From Clostridia bacterium (GTDB taxonomy: Bacteria > Bacillota_A > Clostridia > Lachnospirales > Lachnospiraceae): a stretch of 13,677 nt of DNA. Below the pieces are notes generated by a model, which saw only the letters and a list, made by a program, of their open reading frames with translations, searched no databases and was not told the DNA's origin. The translations under genes and the position numbers were made by a program. Within the stretch, counting starts at the first letter, position 1. The number at the start of each line of letters is the position of its first letter. The stretch spans positions 1-13,677 of the forward strand of contig JAAYYM010000154.1 in assembly GCA_012515365.1 (NCBI GenBank). Reading direction: 5' to 3'. Below, piece by piece: positions 7,817 to 13,677 of the stretch.

Positions 7817-8056
7817 GTGGAGACATTTAGAATTGTATTAACAGTACTGTTTATTATAATTTCAGTTGCTTTATCTGTTATCGTATTATTACAAGAAGGT
7901 AAGTCAGCCGGACTTGGTGCCATTAGCGGTGCCGCAGAATCATATTGGGGAAAAAACAAGGGACGTTCTATGGAAGGTGCACTTGTAAAGATCACCAGAT
8001 TTTTAGCAATTGCATTCCTGGTGGTTGCAGTTGTTTTAAACCTAAAGAGATTCTAA
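7817..8056 (+). CDS. secG: Preprotein translocase subunit SecG
   Basis: This small protein of 79 residues has two membrane segments (about residues 4-23 and 57-75) around a conserved loop with L-L-Q-E-G-K-S-A-G-L-G and I-S-G-A-A-E-S-Y-W-G-K-N-K, which identifies SecG. SecG joins SecY and SecE in the membrane channel and assists SecA-driven protein export. I take GTG 7817 as the start because AGGAGG (7804-7809) lies 7 bases upstream; the in-frame GTG at 7811 directly abuts that site. The gene has its own promoter and is followed by a hairpin terminator. Its place directly upstream of rnr and smpB is a widespread Firmicute arrangement. Confidence 0.93.
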   Translation: METFRIVLTVLFIIISVALSVIVLLQEGKSAGLGAISGAAESYWGKNKGRSMEGALVKITRFLAIAFLVVAVVLNLKRF

Positions 8057-8088
8057 TGAAGTACAGTTGAACATTGATATCGTAAGAT

Positions 8089-8122
8089 AACACTCTTGGA
8101 TAGCCCGAGAGTGTTTTATTTT
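8089..8122 (+). terminator. Hairpin terminator between secG and rnr
   Basis: AACACTCTTGG (8089-8099) pairs with CCGAGAGTGTT (8105-8115), 11 pairs with one G-U, around a 5-base loop, followed by a T-rich tract (TTTTATTTT). It ends only about 18 bases before the rnr start, and no promoter fits in that gap, so partial read-through from the secG promoter probably supplies rnr. Confidence 0.82.
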
Positions 8123-8140
8123 AAAAAGAAATGAGTATAT

Positions 8141-10297
8141 ATGAAAGAAAAGAAAAAAGATATGAATAAAAATAAGCAGGTCATTTTAGACTTGTTCATG
8201 GATCCTCATTATAAACCGATGAAGGAAAAAGAACTTGCAATCCTGCTTCAAATTCCAAAGAAAGAAAGAGAACTCCTAAAAGAAGTTCTGGAGTCTTTGA
8301 TGTCGGAAGGAAAGATCGAGCTTAGTAAACGTGGCAAATACTCGATAGGAAAGCCTAAACATCTAACAGGAAAGTTTACGGCCAATCAAAATGGATTTGG
8401 CTTTGTGGAAGTAGAAGGATTGGATGAAGACCTGTTTATTGGTGATAAAGAAATGCATGGTGCTATGCATGGTGACACAGTAAAGGTGGAGCTGATCAGC
8501 AAAAAGCATGGAAAACGTATGGAAGCAAAAATCATTGAAATCCTGGAGCATGGTACGAGCAGACTGGTAGGAAAATTCGATCAGGTTAATCAGAATTTCG
8601 GATTTGTCATTCCGGATGACAAGCATTTCCTTGAGGATATTTTTGTACCATCTGAGCGTTCTAAAGGTGCTGTAAATGGGCACAAGGTTGTAGTAGAGCT
8701 AACTGATTATGGTACAAAAGGAAAAAGTCCGGAAGGAAAAATCGTTGAAATCATCGGGCATGTGGGAGACCCAGGTGTGGACATTCTCTCTATTGTAAAG
8801 AACTATGATCTGCCTATGGAGTTTCCGGAAAAAGTGCTGAATCAGACAGAAATTATTCCATCACAGGTATCAGAAGCTGATCGCATTGGACGTACAGATT
8901 TGAGAGATTTGCTGATGGTTACGATCGATGGTGAGGATGCAAAGGATTTGGATGATGCAGTCAGCTTGCGAAGAGTCGGCGACTTATATGAGCTGGGTGT
9001 GCATATTGCAGATGTGACAAATTATGTACAGGAAAACAGTGCGCTTGACCGTGAGGCACTAAAACGTGGAACAAGTGTGTATCTGGTTGACCGTGTGATT
9101 CCAATGTTGCCACATAAACTGTCAAATGGTATCTGCTCATTGAATGCTTCCACAGATCGTCTGGCACTGAGCTGCATTATGATGGTGAATGAAAAGGGTG
9201 AAGTGGTTGATCATAAAATCGTAGAAAGTGTAATTTGTGTCGATCAGCGGATGAGCTATACAGGTGTCAATGCGATATTGAATCATCTGGACTTTTTAAA
9301 TAGCACAGCAAAAGCAGAAATCGAGGCAGCTTCAGATGAAATCAAAGAGATGCTAAATCAGATGGGCGCTTTATCCCGCATTTTACAAAAGAAACGCCGC
9401 AAAAGAGGATCCATTGATTTTGATTTTCCAGAGACAAAAATCATATTGGATGAGGATGGGCACCCGATTGAGATCAAGCCTTATGAAAGAAATACAGCGA
9501 CGAAGCTGATCGAGGAATTTATGCTGTTGGCAAATGAGACGGTGGCACAGAGATTCTTTTGGATGGAGCTTCCCTTTGTATACAGATGCCATGAAAATCC
9601 AGATCCGGAAAGAATCCAAAAGCTGGCAGTATTTATCCGGAATTTTGGTTATGATATTAAGATTAAATCAGAAGAAGTGCATCCGAAGGAGTTACAGAAG
9701 CTGATTGAAAAGGTGGAAGGAACACCAGAGGAGGATATGATCTGTCGTTTGACGCTTCGTTCGATGAAGCGTGCAAAATATGCGACAGTCGGAACCGGGC
9801 ATTTTGGACTGGCATGTAAGTATTATTGTCATTTTACATCACCAATCAGGCGATACCCGGATCTGCAGATTCACAGAATCATCAAAGAAAGCCTGCGTGG
9901 CAAAATGAAAGAAAACAGGATCTCACATTATGAGCAGCTCCTGCCGGATGTGGCAAAGCAGTCAAGCGAAATGGAACGACGTGCTGACGATGCAGAGCGG
10001 GATACACAGAAGCTTAAAAAAGTGGAATATATGCAGAACCATATTGGAGAGGTTTTCGAAGGGGTGATTTCCGGCATCAGTAACTGGGGGATTTATGTGG
10101 AGCTTCCAAACACAATCGAGGGACTGATCCATGTGTCGAAGCTGATGGGAGATTTCTTTCATTATGATGAGAAAAATTACGAAATGATCGGAGAAACAAC
10201 GCATAAGACATATAAGCTAGGGCAGAAAATCATGATACAGGTACATGGCACAGATATGGAAAGCCGGACAATTGATTTCGTGCTGCCAAAGGACTAA
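8141..10297 (+). CDS. rnr: Ribonuclease R
   Basis: This 718-residue 3'-to-5' exoribonuclease degrades structured RNA and supports rRNA and tmRNA-related RNA quality control. Domains in order: an N-terminal winged-helix region (about 10-68), two cold-shock OB domains (about 72-135, with N-G-F-G-F-V, and 140-205, with N-F-G-F-V-I), the RNB catalytic domain (about 250-580), and a C-terminal S1 domain (about 635-716). The catalytic aspartates are D263, D269, D271 and D272 in [13 protein letters not shown]. The active-site arginine motif [10 protein letters not shown] is at 566-575. The length is normal for the family. The ribosome-binding site before ATG 8141 is weak, and another in-frame ATG (residue 8, 8162) is possible. 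The smpB gene follows 13 bases after the stop, which fits their shared role in trans-translation. Confidence 0.96.
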   Translation: MKEKKKDMNKNKQVILDLFMDPHYKPMKEKELAILLQIPKKERELLKEVLESLMSEGKIELSKRGKYSIGKPKHLTGKFTANQNGFGFVEVEGLDEDLFIGDKEMHGAMHGDTVKVELISKKHGKRMEAKIIEILEHGTSRLVGKFDQVNQNFGFVIPDDKHFLEDIFVPSERSKGAVNGHKVVVELTDYGTKGKSPEGKIVEIIGHVGDPGVDILSIVKNYDLPMEFPEKVLNQTEIIPSQVSEADRIGRTDLRDLLMVTIDGEDAKDLDDAVSLRRVGDLYELGVHIADVTNYVQENSALDREALKRGTSVYLVDRVIPMLPHKLSNGICSLNASTDRLALSCIMMVNEKGEVVDHKIVESVICVDQRMSYTGVNAILNHLDFLNSTAKAEIEAASDEIKEMLNQMGALSRILQKKRRKRGSIDFDFPETKIILDEDGHPIEIKPYERNTATKLIEEFMLLANETVAQRFFWMELPFVYRCHENPDPERIQKLAVFIRNFGYDIKIKSEEVHPKELQKLIEKVEGTPEEDMICRLTLRSMKRAKYATVGTGHFGLACKYYCHFTSPIRRYPDLQIHRIIKESLRGKMKENRISHYEQLLPDVAKQSSEMERRADDAERDTQKLKKVEYMQNHIGEVFEGVISGISNWGIYVELPNTIEGLIHVSKLMGDFFHYDEKNYEMIGETTHKTYKLGQKIMIQVHGTDMESRTIDFVLPKD

Positions 10298-10310
10298 AGG
10301 GGGCTTAATC

Positions 10311-10778
10311 ATGGGAAAAGATAGTATAAAATTAATTGCAAATAATAAAAAAGCATATTTTGATTATTTTATAGAGGACAAGTTTGAAGCTGGCATTTCA
10401 CTGAGTGGTACAGAAGTTAAATCTTTGCGTATGGGGAAATGCAGTATCAAAGAAGCGTTTATTAGAGTCGATCGTGGCGAGGTATTTATCTATGGCATGC
10501 ATATCAGTCCGTACGAAAAAGGAAACATCTTTAATAAAGATCCCTTACGTGTCAGAAAGCTGCTGCTTCATCGTGCAGAAATCAATAAACTGCTTGGAAA
10601 AATAGCAGAAAAGGGTTACACGATTGCACCACTGCAGGTCTATTTTAAGGGAAAGCTTGTAAAAGTAGAGATCGGACTGGCACGAGGCAAAAAGCTATAT
10701 GACAAACGACAGGATATCGCAAAAAAAGATATGAGACGCGAAGCAGAGAAAAACTTTAAGGTGAAGAATTTATATTAA
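10311..10778 (+). CDS. smpB: SsrA-binding protein SmpB
   Basis: The product has 155 residues, normal length for SmpB. It binds tmRNA and brings it to stalled ribosomes for trans-translation. Family landmarks are present: [11 protein letters not shown] at the N-terminus, the [10 protein letters not shown] segment, H-I-S-P-Y-E, and the basic C-terminal tail with [11 protein letters not shown] and the helix-forming K-K-D-M-R-R-E end. ATG 10311 is chosen as start because AAGGGGG (10297-10303) stands 7 bases upstream and the family begins here. It follows rnr closely, likely as one transcript. Its RNA partner tmRNA is not encoded in the window. Confidence 0.96.
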   Translation: MGKDSIKLIANNKKAYFDYFIEDKFEAGISLSGTEVKSLRMGKCSIKEAFIRVDRGEVFIYGMHISPYEKGNIFNKDPLRVRKLLLHRAEINKLLGKIAEKGYTIAPLQVYFKGKLVKVEIGLARGKKLYDKRQDIAKKDMRREAEKNFKVKNLY

Positions 10779-10849
10779 AACATAAGAATGGGGTTTGTAT
10801 TTCAGAATCAATAATTTGAAATACCTGCCCCATTCCTATGTTTTATTTT
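10779..10849 (+). terminator. Long hairpin terminator after smpB
   Basis: Directly after the smpB stop, ACATA-A-GAATGGGG (10780-10793) pairs with CCCCATTC-C-TATGT (10828-10841), and an inner stem GTATTTCA (10797-10804) pairs with TGAAATAC (10817-10824). A T-rich tract (TTTTATTTT, 10841-10849) follows. An A-rich flank on the left means it could also act for transcripts on the other strand. Confidence 0.82.
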
Positions 10850-11082
10850 GTAAAGATGCTATAAAGATTTTTATGCGAGATTGAAAGTAATTAGTAAATA
10901 AAGTAAAATGTAATCAATCAATTTGGAGAAATCACAGGAAATGTGAATAAGGAAAAGACGACACTAAGAGGCATATTATGATATGATATTAATAGACAGA
11001 CATCTTTCTAAACTATTAGATGTGCTGCTTTTATACGAGACAATAGAGATGTATCTTAAAAATAGACAAAAAGGATCAGATC
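10850..11082 (+). other. Non-coding gap upstream of the corrinoid-activator gene
   Basis: About 230 AT-rich bases without a supportable gene. A weak promoter candidate is ACGACA (10958-10963) with TATGAT (10982-10987), spacing 18. A short inverted repeat, ACATCT (11000-11005) and AGATGT (11018-11023), lies in the presumed leader. AAAGGA shortly before ATG 11083 is a moderate ribosome-binding site. I see no cobalamin riboswitch or tRNA. Confidence 0.4.
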
Positions 11083-13278
11083 ATGAGGATTGACCAGTTT
11101 GACATTCAATTAGATAAATGCAGTGTTCTTGAAAGCATGCAATGTTATGAAAAAAGTGAATTATACGAAATGATGTCTGCATTCTATGATGAACTTTTGA
11201 TCAAGGCATACGCAGTAATTGATGCATATGCCTTGATTGGCGTAGAGAAGATTACAGAGAGCACCGGGATGGAGCCGGATCTGATTGGAAAGCATGCAGT
11301 GTTTGTTTTGCTTACACTTGGGGATCAGATTAAGCAGTCAGTAGATGAATTGTTTGCTGACAACCAATATATGAAGGGGATGCTCCTTGACACAATAGCA
11401 GATCATTATCTGTTTTCAATGGAGGATGCACTTAAGGATCAGCTTCATAAAATCTGTCAAGAATGCAATGCCGGGATCAAGCGGCGACTGGAAGTAATGA
11501 ATGGACTCCCGATTGCGTTTCAAGAGACTATAATTGATGTTTTGCATGCAGAAGATTATGGAATTACAGTTAACGAAAGCTTCATGCTTGATCCAATCAA
11601 AAGCATGACCTATGTGTTGTTATTAGATAGAGATACAATGACTTTTAATGTGGAACATCAGTGTGAAGAATGCAGTAACAAAGCGTGCAAAATGAGAGAA
11701 CAGCCAGTTCATGTTACCATTGATCATCCTGATGGTGGTCGTTTTGTATTAAGAAAGCAAGAGTCCATTGCTCAATTACTTGAACGGATTGGCTTATCTT
11801 TATATATGCCATGTGGTGGACATGGCACATGTGGAAAATGCACAATACGTCTGATTAGCGGCACGCTTCCTATTACTGACAGTGATCATGATCTGTTATC
11901 AGAGGGTGAACTGCAACAAGGCATACGGCTTGCATGCAAAGCTTATCCGGTAAAGGACTGCGAAATAACAATTGATCGGCTGATTGACAAAAAAGAGGAT
12001 TATCAGGCGATATCCAAGTATCATGGGACGATGGAACCGACTCATCAGGAGAATGGATATGGAATCGGTATTGATATTGGTACGACGACGATCGCAATGC
12101 AGCTGGTGGATTTATCGGCTGGAAAAATCCTTGATACTTATACAACGCTTAACAGCCAGCATGTATATGGCGCTGATGTGATCAGCCGTATCGAGGCTGC
12201 TTGTAAAGACTCTGGGCAGGCGCAAAAGCAAAGGGATGCTGTGCGGGCTGATCTGTCTCAGGGCATCCTTGCGTTATGTAATCATATGGAGCATGTAGAA
12301 CAGATTAAAAAAATCTCAATTGCAGCTAATACAACTATGATGCATCTGTTACTTGGACTATCTTGTGAGAATCTTGGAAAATATCCATTTTCACCTGTTA
12401 TGACGGAACAAAGATATGAAAATGCTGATATATTATTTCAAACAAAACCCAGTGTCAGCTTGAACGCAACGCAAGTCAATCTACTTCCCGGCATATCAGC
12501 ATTTGTAGGTGCAGACATTGTGGCAGGGCTTATGGCTTGCGGATTTATGAAACGAGAAACAATATCGTTATTGATCGATCTTGGAACAAATGGCGAAATT
12601 GTGCTTGGAAATAAAGACCGGCTGCTCTGTACTTCTACAGCTGCAGGACCGGCTTTTGAAGGCGGAAATCTAAGCTGTGGTGTCGGCAGTATTGCAGGTG
12701 CAGTCTGTGGCGTGTCGATTAAAGATCAAAAAATAGAACTGACAACCATCCAAGATGCATCGCCTTGTGGAATCTGTGGAACAGGTATGGTCGATCTGGC
12801 AGCACAGCTTTTGGAACATCATTATATGGATGAAACAGGACTGCTTACAGATGAATATTTTGACACAGGCTTTTATCTGGTCAGGTCACCAAAATCAATT
12901 TATGTTACGCAAAAGGATATCAGAGAATTTCAAATGGCAAAAGCAGCCGTCCGTGCGGGAATAGAATTATTGTGCCTGCGTTATGGATGCAGCTTCGATC
13001 AGATTGATCATATCTATTTAGCTGGAGGATTTGGATTTAAGATCAATATAAAAAATGCCATGAAAATCGGTTTATTACCAAATGGTGTCAAGGGCAACAT
13101 ACAAGCGGTTGGAAATGGTGCACTAAGAGGGGCTGTTTTAGATCTTTTGCTGAAAGAAGCATCTCAAATCGAACAAGAACTGGTGCTTCATTCAAAACAC
13201 TTGTCACTATCTGAGGACGAGAAGTTTCAAACCTTATATATGGAGGCAATGTATATGAAAGAAGGAAACCTTGTATGA
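11083..13278 (+). CDS. Reductive activator of corrinoid enzymes: MetH-activation-like domain + 2Fe-2S + ASKHA ATPase (DUF4445)
   Basis: This 731-residue protein has three parts. Residues 1-205 resemble the activation domain of B12-dependent methionine synthase, with G-I-K-R-R-L and T-V-N-E-S-F-M-L-D-P-I-K-S, ending in a cysteine cluster C194-x2-C197-x4-C202. Residues 208-300 are a plant-type 2Fe-2S ferredoxin with C244, C250, C253 and C285 (C-G-G-H-G-T-C-G-K-C, later L-A-C-K). Residues 326 to about 695 form the ASKHA ATPase of the RACE/RACo family: D-I-G-T-T-T-I-A near 331-338, D-L-G-T-N-G-E-I near 499-506, and A-G-G-F-G near 647-651. Such proteins use ATP to drive electrons from the iron-sulfur centre to inactive Co(II) corrinoid, returning methyltransferases to Co(I). 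The target is not in the window. The N-terminal domain may dock to a MetH-like or corrinoid protein; this is inference. The stop overlaps the next gene by ATGA. Confidence 0.85.
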   Translation: MRIDQFDIQLDKCSVLESMQCYEKSELYEMMSAFYDELLIKAYAVIDAYALIGVEKITESTGMEPDLIGKHAVFVLLTLGDQIKQSVDELFADNQYMKGMLLDTIADHYLFSMEDALKDQLHKICQECNAGIKRRLEVMNGLPIAFQETIIDVLHAEDYGITVNESFMLDPIKSMTYVLLLDRDTMTFNVEHQCEECSNKACKMREQPVHVTIDHPDGGRFVLRKQESIAQLLERIGLSLYMPCGGHGTCGKCTIRLISGTLPITDSDHDLLSEGELQQGIRLACKAYPVKDCEITIDRLIDKKEDYQAISKYHGTMEPTHQENGYGIGIDIGTTTIAMQLVDLSAGKILDTYTTLNSQHVYGADVISRIEAACKDSGQAQKQRDAVRADLSQGILALCNHMEHVEQIKKISIAANTTMMHLLLGLSCENLGKYPFSPVMTEQRYENADILFQTKPSVSLNATQVNLLPGISAFVGADIVAGLMACGFMKRETISLLIDLGTNGEIVLGNKDRLLCTSTAAGPAFEGGNLSCGVGSIAGAVCGVSIKDQKIELTTIQDASPCGICGTGMVDLAAQLLEHHYMDETGLLTDEYFDTGFYLVRSPKSIYVTQKDIREFQMAKAAVRAGIELLCLRYGCSFDQIDHIYLAGGFGFKINIKNAMKIGLLPNGVKGNIQAVGNGALRGAVLDLLLKEASQIEQELVLHSKHLSLSEDEKFQTLYMEAMYMKEGNLV

Positions 13279-13583
13279 CAAAGAAAGTGGTGATTACATG
13301 TATAAAAGACAGTTTAAAGTCATTTTTAATTATTGATGCAGCTGCTATTGTATGTATACTGCTGAATAAAATTGATTATAATTCCAGCTACCTATCAATG
13401 GTTTTTATTTTAGCCGTGTTTCTTGTATCTAGGTTTACAAATGGGTATGCTTATGGAATTATCACTTCGCTGATCAGTGTATTTCTGTTTAACTATTTTT
13501 TTACTTATCCATATTATACCATCAATGTTACTTTGGCGGGGTATCCGATTACCCTATGTGTTAGGATAGTTGTCGTAAGATAA
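13275..13583 (+). pseudogene. KdpD-like (DUF4118) sensor-kinase gene, truncated by an insertion sequence
   Basis: The start ATG overlaps the stop of the corrinoid-activator gene (ATGA), so the pair is translationally coupled. The product has closely spaced membrane segments (about residues 16-31, 38-52 and 57-77) and the DUF4118 hallmarks F-N-Y-F-F-T-Y-P-Y-Y-T and A-G-Y-P-I-T, as in KdpD and the shorter DUF4118 histidine kinases without the N-terminal KdpD domain. Similarity stops after G-Y-P-I-T (near 13553). The remaining codons (L-C-V-R-I-V-V-V-R) run into sequence that looks like an insertion-sequence end and close at TAA 13581-13583. The kinase core (HisKA and ATPase domains) is therefore absent from this side. 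The rest of the gene may lie beyond the element, outside the window. The native signal is unknown; its partner gene suggests a link with corrinoid metabolism. Confidence 0.72.
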
Positions 13584-13607
13584 AAACAATGTATAATAGA
13601 CTTACGA
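13570..13607 (+). promoter_or_regulatory. Insertion-sequence promoter within a 7-bp inverted repeat
   Basis: TTGTCG (13570-13575) and TATAAT (13592-13597) are 16 bases apart and would drive the transposase gene. The arms TCGTAAG (13573-13579) and CTTACGA (13601-13607) flank the -10 box and could serve as a binding site for the transposase or a host protein. Function is inferred from sequence only. Confidence 0.5.
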
Positions 13608-13629
13608 GAATAACCTAAGGAGAATGATT

Positions 13630-13677
13630 ATGTCTAATAATACTAATAAAAACAGAAGTTATACCAATGAGTTTAAA
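13630..13677 (+). CDS. Transposase OrfA N-terminus (partial, runs off window)
   Basis: ATG 13630 has AAGGAG (13617-13622) 7 bases upstream. Only 16 codons are in the window: M-S-N-N-T-N-K-N-R-S-Y-T-N-E-F-K. The S-Y-T-N-E-F-K ending is typical of the first helix of IS3-family OrfA proteins (helix-turn-helix DNA-binding subunit), where a K-x-x-I/V-x-L-Y stretch usually follows. With so little sequence the family is likely but not certain; another transposase group with a similar N-terminus remains possible. Confidence 0.55.
   Translation, partial: MSNNTNKNRSYTNEFK

Larger units (their letters stand above)
13557..13677 (+). mobile_element. Left end of an insertion sequence, probably IS3 family
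   Basis: The kinase reading frame loses family similarity here, and a new gene with its own promoter and ribosome-binding site begins 75 bases on. The element may begin with TG at 13557 or 13559 (TGTTAGGATAGTTGTCG); the exact end and target duplication cannot be fixed without the right end. Its internal side runs off the window. Confidence 0.6.

Noticed and set aside
10245..10310. Longer smpB reading frame starting inside rnr
   Set aside because: The added residues are not part of the SmpB family, and ATG 10311 has its own AAGGGGG site.
10850..11082. tmRNA (ssrA) gene or cobalamin riboswitch upstream of the corrinoid activator
   Set aside because: I find neither the typical tmRNA ends and tag-coding frame nor a B12-box-like motif. 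The stretch is plain AT-rich with one short inverted repeat.
1..13677. CRISPR array, prophage, toxin-antitoxin or defence island
   Set aside because: There are no regularly spaced repeats, phage structural genes or recognisable toxin-antitoxin pairs. The Rpn gene alone is not enough to call a defence system.

Overview
The window looks like chromosomal DNA from a low-GC Clostridia bacterium, most likely a Lachnospiraceae-type Firmicute. This rests on AT-rich sequence, strong AGGAGG ribosome-binding sites, some GTG starts, the secG-rnr-smpB order, a YknXYZ-type exporter, and an Rpn-family gene of the kind common in that group. The species cannot be named from this sequence. Every gene I can support lies on the + strand.

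Bases 1-2564 are a decaying accessory stretch. An Rpn/PD-(D/E)XK nuclease gene enters from the left edge and is cut by the window. Three broken genes follow: a tandem GNAT-GNAT acetyltransferase with one frameshift, a DUF3781 gene with one frameshift, and a GNAT gene with a frameshift plus an internal deletion. Three of the four lesions sit in or beside poly-A runs. The large genes downstream are all open.

Bases 2692-6204 hold an intact three-gene exporter operon: a membrane-fusion/adaptor protein, an ABC ATPase and a MacB/FtsX-type permease. The genes overlap by a few bases and resemble YknX-YknY-YknZ (MacA-MacB). An unrecognised membrane protein with an N-terminal zinc ribbon follows at 6351-7688, behind its own good sigma-A-type promoter.

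Bases 7757-10843 are a housekeeping block: promoter, secG (Sec translocon subunit), a hairpin terminator, rnr (RNase R) and smpB (trans-translation cofactor), closed by a long hairpin. No tmRNA gene follows smpB within the window.

Bases 11083-13278 encode a 731-residue fused reductive activator of corrinoid enzymes. It has an N-terminal region resembling the methionine-synthase activation domain, then a 2Fe-2S ferredoxin domain, then a C-terminal ASKHA-type ATPase (DUF4445). Its stop overlaps, by ATGA, the start of a KdpD-like (DUF4118) sensor-kinase gene. That gene is cut off after about 95 codons by what looks like the left end of an insertion sequence (probably IS3 family), whose transposase gene begins at 13630 and runs off the window. 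I see no convincing new defence or mobile system. The most unusual points are the cluster of poly-A-associated broken genes and the corrinoid-activator/sensor-kinase pair interrupted by the insertion sequence.
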